Below, in pieces: positions 32,556 to 41,744 of a stretch of 64,000 nucleotides of DNA. The notes under the pieces were generated by a model. It saw only the letters and a program-made list of their open reading frames with translations. It ran no database searches and had not been told where the DNA came from. The stretch is from Pseudomonas gregormendelii (GTDB taxonomy: Bacteria > Pseudomonadota > Gammaproteobacteria > Pseudomonadales > Pseudomonadaceae). The stretch covers positions 16,226-80,225 of the forward strand of contig NZ_JADEVO010000029.1 of assembly GCF_017114825.1 (NCBI RefSeq), in the 5' to 3' direction. A program made the position numbers and the translations under genes. The stretch's first letter is position 1; each line of letters opens with the position of its first letter.

Positions 32556-33776
32556 TTACTTGCCCGACCAGCGCTTCAGTACCAGAGTGGCATTGGTGCC
32601 ACCGAAACCGAAGCTGTTGCTCATCACGGTATTGATGGTGGCGTCTTCGCGAGTCTTGGTCAGGATCGGCATGTCTGCCACTTCCGGGTCCAGTTCGTCG
32701 ATGTTGGCCGAGCCCGCCATGAAGTTACCTTCCATCATCAGCATGCAGTAGATCGCTTCGTGAACGCCGGCGGCGCCCAGGGAGTGACCCGACAGGCTCT
32801 TGGTGGAGCTGATGGCCGGGGCCTTGTCGCCGAACACTTCACGTACACCTTTCATCTCCATGACGTCGCCGACTGGAGTCGACGTGCCGTGGGTGTTCAG
32901 GTAGTCGATCGGGGCGTCAACGGTGGACATGGCCATCTGCATGCAGCGGATGGCGCCTTCGCCGCTCGGAGCGACCATGTCGTAGCCGTCGGAGGTCGCG
33001 CCGTAGCCGACGATTTCCGCGTAGATCTTCGCGCCGCGCGCCAGGGCGTGCTCGAGCTCTTCGACCACGACCATGCCGCCACCGCCGGCAATGACAAAAC
33101 CGTCACGCTTGGCGTCGTAGGCACGGGAAGCTTTTTCCGGGGTTTCGTTGTACTGGCTGGACAGTGCGCCCATGGCGTCGAACAGGAACGACTGGCTCCA
33201 GTGCTCCTCTTCACCGCCGCCGGCGAACACGATGTCCTGCTTGCCCATCTGGATCTGTTCCATGGCGGTACCGATGCAATGAGCACTGGTAGCACAGGCA
33301 GAAGCGATGGAGTAGTTCAGGCCCTTGATCTTGAACGGGGTGGCCAGGCAAGCGGAAACGGTGCTGCTCATGGTCCGCGTGACACGGTACGGGCCTACGC
33401 GCTTCACGCCTTTCTCGCGCAGAATGTCCAGCGCTTCCATCTGGTTCAGCGTGGAGGCGCCACCGGAACCGGCGATCAGGCCGGTACGCGGGTTTGAGAC
33501 CTGCTCATCGGTCAGACCGGAGTCGGCGATGGCGTCTTTCATGGCCAGGTAGGCGTAAGCCGCCGCGTGGCCAACGAAGCGATAGATCTTGCGATCGATC
33601 AGTTCTTCGAGAGGAAGGTCAATGGAGCCGGAAACCTGGCTACGCAGACCCATTTCGGCATATTCCGGGTTGAACCGGATGCCCGGGCGACTTGCACGCA
33701 GGTTAGCGGAGACGGTCTCTTTGTCATTGCCCAGGCACGAAACGATGCCCAGACCAGTGATAACGACGCGGCGCAT
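32556..33776 (-). CDS. fabB: Beta-ketoacyl-ACP synthase I (FabB)
   Basis: A 406-residue KAS I. The catalytic triad is C161 in ASACATSAHCIG, His in NTHGTSTPVGD (about 296) and His in SLSGHSLGAAG (about 331). The glycine-rich C-terminus is NSFGFGGTNATLVL. FabB elongates cis-unsaturated acyl-ACPs made by FabA. It lies 11 bases downstream of fabA in one operon. Confidence 0.96.
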   Translation of the reverse strand: MRRVVITGLGIVSCLGNDKETVSANLRASRPGIRFNPEYAEMGLRSQVSGSIDLPLEELIDRKIYRFVGHAAAYAYLAMKDAIADSGLTDEQVSNPRTGLIAGSGGASTLNQMEALDILREKGVKRVGPYRVTRTMSSTVSACLATPFKIKGLNYSIASACATSAHCIGTAMEQIQMGKQDIVFAGGGEEEHWSQSFLFDAMGALSSQYNETPEKASRAYDAKRDGFVIAGGGGMVVVEELEHALARGAKIYAEIVGYGATSDGYDMVAPSGEGAIRCMQMAMSTVDAPIDYLNTHGTSTPVGDVMEMKGVREVFGDKAPAISSTKSLSGHSLGAAGVHEAIYCMLMMEGNFMAGSANIDELDPEVADMPILTKTREDATINTVMSNSFGFGGTNATLVLKRWSGK

Positions 33777-33787
33777 GCGGATAACCC

Positions 33788-34303
33788 TTAGAAGTTGTCA
33801 GTGGATGTAAATACGCCGACCCGAAGGCCTTCGGCGGTGTAGATCTCGCGGCCGTCGACGCTGACCGAACCATCGGCGATGGCCAGGTTCAGCTTGCCTT
33901 TGAGCACACGCTTGATCTGAATGTTATACGTAACTTTCTTCGCGGTCGGCAGGACCTGACCAAAGAACTTCACTTCGCCCGAACCCAGTGCGCGACCGCG
34001 ACCTGGCAGGCCTTGCCAGCCAAGGAAGAAGCCGACCAGTTGCCACATGGCGTCGAGGCCCAGGCAGCCTGGCATCACCGGATCACCTTCGAAGTGACAG
34101 GCGAAGAACCACAGGTCCGGAGTGATATCCAGCTCGGCGACCAATTCACCTTTGCCGTACTTGCCACCCTCTTCGCTGATATGGGTGATTCGATCAACCA
34201 TCAGCATGTTGGGGGCGGGCAGTTGCGCGTTACCTGGGCCGAACAGCTCACCGCGACTGCAGCGCAGCAGGTCTTCCCGAGTAAAGGCGTTTTGTTTGGT
34301 CAT
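33788..34303 (-). CDS. fabA: 3-hydroxydecanoyl-ACP dehydratase/isomerase (FabA)
   Basis: A 171-residue hotdog enzyme. Active-site H70 (FFACHFEGDPVMPG) and D84 (GLDAMWQ) are present. It dehydrates 3-hydroxydecanoyl-ACP and isomerises trans-2- to cis-3-decenoyl-ACP, the branch point of anaerobic unsaturated fatty-acid synthesis. It is the first gene of fabAB; GAGGAGC precedes the ATG. Confidence 0.97.
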   Translation of the reverse strand: MTKQNAFTREDLLRCSRGELFGPGNAQLPAPNMLMVDRITHISEEGGKYGKGELVAELDITPDLWFFACHFEGDPVMPGCLGLDAMWQLVGFFLGWQGLPGRGRALGSGEVKFFGQVLPTAKKVTYNIQIKRVLKGKLNLAIADGSVSVDGREIYTAEGLRVGVFTSTDNF

Positions 34304-34437
34304 GCGAGCTCCTCAATAATCCGATGCGGCAGGTGGGGCGAATCTTCCCGGCCGATCGAAGCGTTTAATGCCTCGAGTCAGCAGCCTACTCATAGACTAT
34401 TGCGTTGTGGTGAAAGTCACAGCACCAAGGACATGAA

Positions 34438-34453
34438 AGTACACTTGTGCACT
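34438..34453. promoter_or_regulatory. Candidate DesT/FabR-type operator upstream of fabA
   Basis: AGTACACTTGTGCACT is an inverted repeat (AGTACAC / GTGCACT, one mismatch, 2-bp spacer) about 135 bp upstream of the fabA ATG. FabR of E. coli and DesT of P. aeruginosa are TetR proteins that bind 16-18 bp inverted repeats with an AGTG/GTACA core upstream of fabA or fabB. The match is to the general shape, not to a verified DesT site. Confidence 0.45.
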
Positions 34454-34551
34454 GAAATTATTTTTCAAGCCCCTTTTCGGGCCTGTTCGGGTGCCTAAGA
34501 CTGCCGCACTTTCGCCTTTCACGCCAGTCGCAGATGGTCAAAAGGCCTGTA

Positions 34552-36453
34552 CTACTGCACCCAACGTTGCAGAATTTGCTGTAGGTCATTGCGTTTGAAG
34601 GGCTTGGCCAGGTAATCGTTCATTCCCGCCGTTAAACACGCTTCGCGATCGCCCTGCAGGGCGTTGGCGGTCAGGGCGATGATCGGCACGTTGTCGCAGC
34701 CGGGCAGTTTGCGGATTTCCCGGGTGGCCTCGTAGCCGTCCATGACCGGCAGGCGGCAGTCCATCAGGATGGCCTCGAACATCAGGCTTTCGGCGCTGCG
34801 TACCGCCTGTGCACCATCAACGGCGACGCTGACAGTAAAGCCCAGACTGCGCAACATTGCTTCGATGACGGTCTGGTTGACCGGATTGTCCTCCACCAGC
34901 AGCACGTTGCGTCCCATGCCACCCCCCAGGTCCGCCGGCAGGCGCTGCGTGATGACAGGCAGCTTCTGCTTATACAGCGCCAGGGGAATTTCCAGGGTGA
35001 ACACCGAGCCCAGGCCTTCTTCGCTCCTGGCGCGCAAGGTGCCGCCCATGCGTTCGGCCAGGGTTCGGGCAATCGGCAGGCCCAGCCCGGTGCCGCCGTA
35101 GCGCCGGGAAATGGAGCTGTCGGCCTGCTGGAATGCGTTGAACATCAACTCCAGGCTTTCGGCCGAAATACCGATGCCGCTGTCGCGCACGGTGCAGGTC
35201 AACCACAACAGCTCATGATCGAGCGATTGCCATTGCGCTTCGATGCTGACGCGACCGTGCTCGGTAAATTTCAGCGCATTGCCGACCAGATTCACCAGAA
35301 TCTGCCGGATGCGCGTCGGGTCGCCTTGAACCTGCAGCGGCCTCATGTCTTCGGGGATCAGCAGCGCCAACTCCAGCCCACGCTGCGCCGCGCTGTGCTG
35401 GAACGTCTGGGCGCAACTGCTGATCAGGTCCGCGAGGTTGAACGGGATGTGCTCAAGCTCCAGCGCGGAACGCTCGATTCGCGAAAAGTCGAGGATGTCG
35501 TTGATCACCTTGAGCAGGTGTTCGGTGGACTCCGAAGCAAGTGCTGCATACTCGACCTGTTCGTCGGTCATCTCGGTGGTTTCGAGCAACTGCAGCATGC
35601 CCAGCACGCCATTCATCGGGGTGCGCAGTTCGTGGCTCATCATCGCCAGGAAGTCGGATTTGGCGTTGTTGGCCTTCTCCGCTTCTTCGCGTGTCTGGAT
35701 CAGCTGCTCCATCGCCTGGTGCTGTTCGCGGCTGGCTTGTTCGAGGCCGCTGGCGAGGTTGTTGATGTGCTGAGACAGTGCGCCCAGCTCGGTATCATCG
35801 ACAATCGGCAGGGGCGTCTTGTAGTCACCTTCCTGGATGGCCTTGACCGCGTTGCCGATGTCGCGAATCGGTTGCGACAGGCTGCCCGCCAGGCGCCTGG
35901 CGATCAGGAACGTAAACAGTAGCGCAAACAATGCCAGGATCGCGGCCTTGAGCAGGATTTCCTGCTGGCGCTGATTGAATGCGTCGTTCGACAGGCCGAC
36001 GATTACCCGCCCAAGGTAGTCCTCGGTGGGGGCGATGCTGGCAACTCGGCTGTTCTGGAAGAAATCGTTGTTGAGCGCGATCCGTTGCAGGCGCACGGGG
36101 GCCTGGAACACTTCGACCTGCTGTGAACGGTTATGGGTTTCGGAAGGTTGCTCGACATACACCAGGATGCGGTTGGCGCTGTCCTGGACTTCAAGGAAAC
36201 GCACATTGGGCGTGGCCAGGGTGGCCTTGAGCAGGCCTTCGAGCACCTCGTTGTTACCGGAAATGACGCCATACTCAGCGGCGGGCGCCAGTTGGTTGGC
36301 AATCAGCTGACCGGTGTGATTGAGCTCCTGGCGCAAGTCCTGGATGCGCACGAAGGTAAAAAAGCTGATCAACAGCAGCGTCAGCAACAGGGCAGGGCCG
36401 AGGCTGATCAGTTGCGTGCGGGTGTTGATGTCCCAACGACGATGGAAGGTCAC
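34552..36453 (-). CDS. Hybrid histidine kinase, PA1611-like
   Basis: A 633-residue hybrid kinase. TM1 is at about 17-35, a periplasmic domain (about 40-160), TM2 at about 165-185, HAMP, H274 in LAMMSHELRTPMNGVLG, ATPase (GTGLGLPIARTLAERMGG), then a receiver with D565 in LMDCRLPVMDGYEATREI ending at the C-terminus. There is no HPt domain, so an external HPt is needed. Gene order beside fabAB matches PA1611, a kinase reported to act with RetS and the HptB/Gac network. The start overlaps the preceding binding-protein gene by 4 bp. Confidence 0.88.
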   Translation of the reverse strand: MTFHRRWDINTRTQLISLGPALLLTLLLISFFTFVRIQDLRQELNHTGQLIANQLAPAAEYGVISGNNEVLEGLLKATLATPNVRFLEVQDSANRILVYVEQPSETHNRSQQVEVFQAPVRLQRIALNNDFFQNSRVASIAPTEDYLGRVIVGLSNDAFNQRQQEILLKAAILALFALLFTFLIARRLAGSLSQPIRDIGNAVKAIQEGDYKTPLPIVDDTELGALSQHINNLASGLEQASREQHQAMEQLIQTREEAEKANNAKSDFLAMMSHELRTPMNGVLGMLQLLETTEMTDEQVEYAALASESTEHLLKVINDILDFSRIERSALELEHIPFNLADLISSCAQTFQHSAAQRGLELALLIPEDMRPLQVQGDPTRIRQILVNLVGNALKFTEHGRVSIEAQWQSLDHELLWLTCTVRDSGIGISAESLELMFNAFQQADSSISRRYGGTGLGLPIARTLAERMGGTLRARSEEGLGSVFTLEIPLALYKQKLPVITQRLPADLGGGMGRNVLLVEDNPVNQTVIEAMLRSLGFTVSVAVDGAQAVRSAESLMFEAILMDCRLPVMDGYEATREIRKLPGCDNVPIIALTANALQGDREACLTAGMNDYLAKPFKRNDLQQILQRWVQ

Positions 36454-37382
36454 GGGCGGCTTACTCCTTCGGCCAACTGTGTTGCGACAGATGCTTCATT
36501 GATCTGTTCAATACCTAATGAACGAGCAACCTGCGGGTTGCTCAGGACTTTGAACCGATCGGGATAGTGCGTGCGTGGCCAGGTGGCTGGCGAGCGGTCG
36601 AGCAACCGGTCGAGCACGGCCAGCCAGTCGTTCTGGTCGCTGTAGGTGCTGGCGAGGCTGCCCGCCTTGACGAAGGCGGCGTTGGGGCCGACCAGCGCCA
36701 TTTGCCGTGAATAGCTGCTAAGCAGCAGGTTTTTGACGGTTTTGGGGTTGTACAGGTCCGGATCGTCCAGGCCCAGCAACACGTCGCTGTTTTTCAACAG
36801 GCTTTGCAGGGGGCGGCTGTCGTTGATGTCGTCCCAGTGCTCGGCGACGATCTCCATGCGCAGGGGGGCCGCAGCCTGGCGCAGTTCCTTGATCAGGAAC
36901 TCACTGTGCTGGTCGTAGAGCACGCCGATCCGTTTTGCCTGGGGCAACAGAATGCGGATCAGGCGCAATTGGCGTTCAAGTGGCGGATCGCTCCACAGCA
37001 GGCTCAGGTGCTGGGGGAGGGCGGAGCCCAGGCGCTGTCGTGCCTGCAGACGACTGATGCGCAACACCAGTGTGGGCGGGCCTTGGGCATCCTGCAGGCG
37101 CCAGTCGAGACTTGGCGGGTCGAGCAGTATCAGTCGGGTGTCGCGTGGCAGTTTTCCCGGCGCAGGCAGATTGGCCAGTGCTTCAAAACGGACCCGGTCG
37201 CCCGGCCGCCGCTCGCTCAGTGCCGCGGCGAAGGAGCGCATGCCGGGACTGTCGTCGGCGCCGGTGAGCAGAATGTCGGCGGCATTTGCCGTCAGCAGGT
37301 TCAGCAGGCCGCCAATGGCCAGGCACAAACCGGCCAACAGGCGGCCGATGGTCGGCGTCTTCCCTGACAAACGACCTGGCAT
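36450..37382 (-). CDS. Periplasmic ABC-type substrate-binding-like protein
   Basis: A 310-residue exported protein. A twin hydrophobic N-terminus (RLLAGLCLAIGGLLNLLTANAA) acts as signal peptide. The body resembles type I periplasmic binding proteins of the ABC substrate-binding (PF04392-like) group: KRIGVLYDQHSEFLIKELRQAA, LKNSDVLLGLDDPDLYNPKTVKNLLLSSYSRQMALVGPNAAFVKAGSLASTYS. No ABC permease or ATPase lies nearby. It sits between a TonB receptor gene (1-base gap) and a hybrid-kinase gene (4-bp overlap), so it may present a ligand to the kinase instead of a transporter. Confidence 0.82.
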   Translation of the reverse strand: MPGRLSGKTPTIGRLLAGLCLAIGGLLNLLTANAADILLTGADDSPGMRSFAAALSERRPGDRVRFEALANLPAPGKLPRDTRLILLDPPSLDWRLQDAQGPPTLVLRISRLQARQRLGSALPQHLSLLWSDPPLERQLRLIRILLPQAKRIGVLYDQHSEFLIKELRQAAAPLRMEIVAEHWDDINDSRPLQSLLKNSDVLLGLDDPDLYNPKTVKNLLLSSYSRQMALVGPNAAFVKAGSLASTYSDQNDWLAVLDRLLDRSPATWPRTHYPDRFKVLSNPQVARSLGIEQINEASVATQLAEGVSRP

Positions 37383-37383
37383 T

Positions 37384-39507
37384 CTAAAACTCCAGCTGCG
37401 CGCTGAAGTACATCACCTGGCGCTGGTCGTACTGGTTGTCGATAAAGGTGGTGGGTTGATGGTCCAGGCGCTGCTGCAGCACGCCGGCCAGTTCCAGGCT
37501 GGCTTTACCCAGCTGAATGCGCTTGGCAATACGTGTGTCGACCCGTTCGAAGCGGTAGCCGTTCAGCGCATCGTCGCCGTAGTAGAACAGGGCGCTGTTC
37601 CAGCCGTGCCCCCAGTCTCTCAGCCAGCCGGCCGAGCCACTGTTGCGCGCGGTCTGCAGTTCATCTTCCGGATTGCTCGCGTGAGCATCGACGTAGGCAT
37701 AGGTCAGGCGTAGGCGGTCGGTGCGGTTGATGCTCCAGTCCATTTGCGTTTCGGCCCCGGTAAAGCGGGCCTGGTTGGCGTTACTGGCAATGTACTGATT
37801 GTTGCGCAAAGGTTCGCTGATCATCCCGCTGATTTCGTCGTGGAACACTTTTACGTCCAGCGCCAGCCCCAGCTCGATGAAGTAGCCGTTGTAGCCGAGC
37901 TCCCGGGAGCGCATGTGTTCCTGCTCGAGGTCACCGGGGCCTCGGGTCCTGACGAAATAGCGCGCACTGGATTGTCCGTATGCGCTGGGGCGCAGGTTGG
38001 TTACCCGGTAGCTCCAGTCGACGTTGTTCTCGAACATGTCCGGCGAACGGATCGCTTCGGAGTACACGGCCCGCAGGCCATGGCGCGGGTTGATCAGGTA
38101 GTTGACGGCCAGTCGCGGGGTCAGGGAGCTGCCGATCAACCGTGTGTCTTCGAACATGGCGCCGCCCTGCAGCAACCAGTGCTCGGTGGCGCGCCACTCC
38201 AGTTGGCCGAACGCGCGCCAGGTAGTGTCATTCAGGGTGCCATTGAAGTAGGTTTCGGAATCTGCCCGGTCGTAACGATAGTTCAGGCCGCTGACCAGGC
38301 GCAGGCCGTCGGACAGGCTCAGGGTGTCCTGCAATTCCAGGTCGAAGCGTGATTCCCGGGTACTCTGGTCGATATCGCCGCACAGGGTCTGGCGGGCGCC
38401 GTTGTTCCATTGCCCCAGCACCTGATTGCCCAGCTCCCGTTCCGCAGCCGGGCCCGGCGGCGCACCGGTGGTGGTGAAGCGTGCAATATTGCGCGCCAGC
38501 GCTTCGGTGTAGTTGGGGTTGAGCTGCCACAGCCGGGTCAGTTCCGGGCTGAATGACACTTCGGCATCGCAGGCACGCCATGTCTGCTGGCGGTCCCAGT
38601 GCTGGGCGGTGCCCTGGATATAAAGGCTGTGATCGGGATCGACGTCGAGGTTCCAGCGCAGTGAGCCTGCGTAGGTCTTGGCAACTACGTCGGAATTGTT
38701 CCCAGCGTCAGTAATCCCCGAGAACACCGGCCTGTAGGTGTAAGGCCGTTGGTTGCTGCCGTCCTTGGCGTTGAGCTGCCAGTCAATGCTCTGTCGTTCA
38801 TCGAGTGTCTGGCTCACGGCGAGGTTGATGCGGTTGAGGCGACGGCTGTCGCGGTAGTCGGCGCCGTTGCGGTCAGAGTCAAAGCCGTCGTCTTGCAGGC
38901 CGGACAGCGACAGGCGCAGATCGCCGGAATCCCAGCCCAAGCCCTGGCTGGCGTAGTAATCATTGATGTCACGCTGACCGCGGATAATTTTCATCCGGGA
39001 GCCATGGCTGTCGGCGGGGCGGCGGGTAATGATATTGACCACCGCCATCAAGGCATTTGCGCCGTAGCTGACGGTGTTCGGACCGCGGAATACCTCGATG
39101 CGCTCGATGTCGTCCATGGGCACCGGAATATCGCTCCAGTCCACTGTGGACAAGCCGGCTCGATAAACCGAGCGACCATCGAGCAGCACCTGCATGCGCC
39201 GTGCTTCGCTGGCGCTGGTGCCGTGATAATTCACCGCTGCCTGGTTGCCGCTGATGTTGCCGACCATCATCCCCGGCACCAGGCGCAGCAGTTCGCTGAT
39301 GTCCCGGGCGCCGCTGGCCGTGATCAGTTGGCTGTCGATCACCGTCATGCTGCCCGGTACCGCCGCCGGCGACTGCTTCAGCCGAGTCGCCGTCAGGACT
39401 TGCGGCAAGGGTTCGCCGTCGAGGAACAGGTCGTCTGCCAGCAATGGCGAGCTGAAAACCAGCGCCAGAACCAGCGGCGAGCGCGATGACGTGGAACCAA
39501 ATGACAC
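37384..39507 (-). CDS. TonB-dependent outer-membrane receptor
   Basis: A 707-residue receptor. A hydrophobic leader (PLVLALVFSSPLLA) precedes the plug domain: LPQVLTATRLKQSPAAVPGSMTVID (TonB-box-like start), LLRLVPGMMVG, QVLLDGRSVY, IERIEVFRGPNTVSYGANALMAVVNIIT. The barrel ends in aromatic Phe (VMYFSAQLEF). It starts with GTG at 39507 (VSFGSTSSRS); the in-frame extension to 40209 is antisense of gpsA and is not coding. The SxxR-type plug resembles vitamin-B12/colicin-type receptors. Its ligand is unknown. Confidence 0.85.
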   Translation of the reverse strand: MSFGSTSSRSPLVLALVFSSPLLADDLFLDGEPLPQVLTATRLKQSPAAVPGSMTVIDSQLITASGARDISELLRLVPGMMVGNISGNQAAVNYHGTSASEARRMQVLLDGRSVYRAGLSTVDWSDIPVPMDDIERIEVFRGPNTVSYGANALMAVVNIITRRPADSHGSRMKIIRGQRDINDYYASQGLGWDSGDLRLSLSGLQDDGFDSDRNGADYRDSRRLNRINLAVSQTLDERQSIDWQLNAKDGSNQRPYTYRPVFSGITDAGNNSDVVAKTYAGSLRWNLDVDPDHSLYIQGTAQHWDRQQTWRACDAEVSFSPELTRLWQLNPNYTEALARNIARFTTTGAPPGPAAERELGNQVLGQWNNGARQTLCGDIDQSTRESRFDLELQDTLSLSDGLRLVSGLNYRYDRADSETYFNGTLNDTTWRAFGQLEWRATEHWLLQGGAMFEDTRLIGSSLTPRLAVNYLINPRHGLRAVYSEAIRSPDMFENNVDWSYRVTNLRPSAYGQSSARYFVRTRGPGDLEQEHMRSRELGYNGYFIELGLALDVKVFHDEISGMISEPLRNNQYIASNANQARFTGAETQMDWSINRTDRLRLTYAYVDAHASNPEDELQTARNSGSAGWLRDWGHGWNSALFYYGDDALNGYRFERVDTRIAKRIQLGKASLELAGVLQQRLDHQPTTFIDNQYDQRQVMYFSAQLEF

Positions 39508-39702
39508 AACACATCCCTGATCGTGGTGAATGGGCGCGCATGTTAACCGAGCCGGTCGACTTTTCCATGGAGGATGCCGGCATTTCCGAGGATTTGTTGC
39601 GCGTGTCCCGGTTCGCGAGGCTAATTGACGTGAGGGCTGGCCGCGACCGGGACGCTCCGTATAATGCCGGCATCGCCATTGGTATGGATTAACGGATTGC
39701 AT

Positions 39703-40728
39703 ATGACTGAACAGCGCCCAATCGCGGTCCTGGGAGGCGGAAGTTTTGGTACCGCCGTGGCCAATCTCCTGGCTGAAAACGGGCATCAGGTCCGACAGTG
39801 GATGCGAGATCCGGAGCAGGCCGAGGCCATCCGGGTCAATCGTGAGAACCCGCGTTACCTCAAGGGCATCAAGATTTTGCCAGCGGTGGAGCCGGTCACC
39901 GACCTGCAGGCCACGCTGGACGCCTGCGACCTGTGTTTCGTCGCGCTGCCCTCCAGCGCGTTGCGCGCGGTGCTGATGCCGCATGCCGAACGTTTGAGCG
40001 GCAAGTTGCTGGTGAGCCTGACCAAAGGCATCGAAGCCCACACCTTCAAGTTGATGAGCCAGATCCTTGAGGAAATCGCCCCGCAGGCCCGCATTGGCGT
40101 GATCTCCGGGCCGAACCTCGCCCGGGAGATTGCCGAGCATGCGCTGACCGCCACAGTGGTGGCCAGTGAAGACGAAGAGCTGTGCCAGCGCGTGCAGGCG
40201 GCGTTGCATGGCCGCACGTTCCGCGTTTATGCCAGTGCCGACCGCTACGGCGTGGAATTGGGCGGGGCGTTGAAAAACGTCTACGCGATCATCGCTGGCA
40301 TGGCGGTCGCGCTGGGCATGGGTGAAAACACCAAGAGCATGCTCATCACCCGGGCACTGGCGGAAATGACCCGCTTTGCAGTGAACCAGGGTGCCAACCC
40401 GATGACGTTCCTGGGGTTGGCCGGCGTTGGCGACTTGATTGTTACCTGTTCATCGCCCAAAAGCCGAAATTACCAGGTGGGTTTTGCCCTTGGCCAGGGC
40501 TTGAGCCTGGAAGACGCGGTGACGCGCCTGGGCGAGGTCGCCGAAGGCGTTAACACGCTCAAGGTGCTCAAGGTCAAGTCTCAGGAAGTGGGCGTATATA
40601 TGCCGCTGGTCGCCGGACTGCACGCGATATTGTTTGAAGGGCGCACGCTTGAGCAGGTGATCGGGCTGTTGATGCGCGGCGAACCGAAAACCGACGTCGA
40701 CTTCATTTCTACCAGTGGTTTCAACTGA
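39703..40728 (+). CDS. gpsA: NAD(P)H-dependent glycerol-3-phosphate dehydrogenase
   Basis: A 341-residue GpsA. The Rossmann motif is IAVLGGGSFGTAVANLL, followed by VSLTKGIEAHT, VISGPNLAREIA, catalytic Lys in GGALKNVYAIIAGMAVALGMGENTKSMLITRALAEM, and AGVGDLIVTCSSPKSRNYQVG. It makes sn-glycerol-3-phosphate for phospholipids. It is divergent from the TonB receptor gene; ATG 39703 gives the family start. Confidence 0.96.
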   Translation: MTEQRPIAVLGGGSFGTAVANLLAENGHQVRQWMRDPEQAEAIRVNRENPRYLKGIKILPAVEPVTDLQATLDACDLCFVALPSSALRAVLMPHAERLSGKLLVSLTKGIEAHTFKLMSQILEEIAPQARIGVISGPNLAREIAEHALTATVVASEDEELCQRVQAALHGRTFRVYASADRYGVELGGALKNVYAIIAGMAVALGMGENTKSMLITRALAEMTRFAVNQGANPMTFLGLAGVGDLIVTCSSPKSRNYQVGFALGQGLSLEDAVTRLGEVAEGVNTLKVLKVKSQEVGVYMPLVAGLHAILFEGRTLEQVIGLLMRGEPKTDVDFISTSGFN

Positions 40729-40771
40729 ATTTATCTGCGCACGTCCAATCTATTGAATCAGGGAGCGAGAA

Positions 40772-41119
40772 ATGAACGAACCAAAAGAAGAAGCCAAGTA
40801 CGAGTCCATTCTGCTACGCGTGCTGTGGATGATCGTTTACGTGCTGGTCTGGCAAGTCGCGCAATTCATCCTTGGCGCAGTGGTGCTGGTTCAGTTGATC
40901 TATCGTTTGATCTACGGTGCCCCGAGCGCCAGCCTGATGAACTTCGGCGATAGCCTGAGCCAGTTCCTGGCGCAGATCGGTCGTTTCGGCAGCTTCCACA
41001 GTGACCAGAAGCCCTGGCCTTTCGCCGACTGGCCGACGCCGCGCGCACCTGAGGGTGAAGCGCCGCACGCAGTGCCGCCAGCACCGCATCCGGCCCGAGA
41101 TGAGGAACCGAAACTATGA
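40772..41119 (+). CDS. DUF4389 membrane protein
   Basis: A 115-residue protein with one or two membrane segments (about 12-48: LLRVLWMIVYVLVWQVAQFILGAVVLVQLIYRLIYG) and a proline-rich cytoplasmic tail (PTPRAPEGEAPHAVPPAPHP). The sequence FGDSLSQFLAQIGRFGSFHSDQKPWPFADWP is the DUF4389 hallmark. Function unknown. It overlaps sixA by 4 bp and is 43 bases after gpsA. Confidence 0.85.
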   Translation: MNEPKEEAKYESILLRVLWMIVYVLVWQVAQFILGAVVLVQLIYRLIYGAPSASLMNFGDSLSQFLAQIGRFGSFHSDQKPWPFADWPTPRAPEGEAPHAVPPAPHPARDEEPKL

Positions 41120-41568
41120 AACTGTGGGTATTGCGCCATGGCGAGGCTGAGCCGCACGGCACACGTCCTGATTCCGAGCGGGAATTGACGGCGAGTGGCC
41201 GCGCCGAAGTGTTGCGCAGCGCTGCTTTGTTAATCAGCGAGCCGTTGACGGCGATCTACGCCAGTCCTTTCAAGCGTGCGCAGCAGACGGCAGAACTGGT
41301 GCGTGAAGCCCTGGGTTTCAAGCCGGATATTCGCACGGTCGATTGGCTCACTCCCGATTCCCGCCCACAAGCCGTGGCGGAGCAGCTGGTATCTGTCGAT
41401 TATGCGCTGCTGGTGAGTCATAACCCGCTGGTGGGCAATCTGCTCGGGTATCTTCAGCATGGTCATGTGCAGGATCCGGAGCGAGTGTCTACGGCCGGAC
41501 TGGCTGAGCTGGAGGGCGATTTACCGCTCGCGGGGGCGATGAAGCTCAACAGTATCAAGCATCCTTGA
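41116..41568 (+). CDS. sixA: Phosphohistidine phosphatase SixA
   Basis: A 150-residue histidine phosphatase. The RHG motif is LWVLRHGEAEPHG, and IYASPFKRAQQTAELV plus VSHNPLVGNLLGYL give the second histidine. SixA removes phosphate from HPt-domain histidines such as that of ArcB. Its nearness to a hybrid kinase that needs an external HPt is suggestive only. Overlaps the DUF4389 gene. Confidence 0.92.
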   Translation: MKLWVLRHGEAEPHGTRPDSERELTASGRAEVLRSAALLISEPLTAIYASPFKRAQQTAELVREALGFKPDIRTVDWLTPDSRPQAVAEQLVSVDYALLVSHNPLVGNLLGYLQHGHVQDPERVSTAGLAELEGDLPLAGAMKLNSIKHP

Positions 41569-41584
41569 TTCTGTAGCGATCGCC

Positions 41585-41668
41585 GTGGGAGCAAGGCTTG
41601 CCCGCGATGAATGCACTGACGCACAACTGGCCACCGAGGCGACCCCATCGCGGGCAAGCCTCGTTCAT
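41585..41668. repeat. Inverted REP pair with one decayed arm
   Basis: An intact arm at 41585-41609 (GTGGGAGCAAGGCTTGCCCG...) is paired with an inverted copy at 41646-41668 whose outer end has drifted to CTCGTTCAT. The spacer is 36 bp. It separates sixA from the acyl-CoA synthetase gene. Confidence 0.75.
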
Positions 41669-41744
41669 AAAGCAATAAAATAACCAACCAAGCAATCGCT
41701 TGGTTGACTACGCTAGCTCCAGACCAATAAAAGGAGCGAGTCGC

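Noticed and set aside
39508..40209. N-terminal extension of the TonB receptor to 941 residues
   Set aside because: The added 234 codons are antisense to gpsA and lack a signal peptide or plug features; the GTG at 39507 gives a normal receptor.
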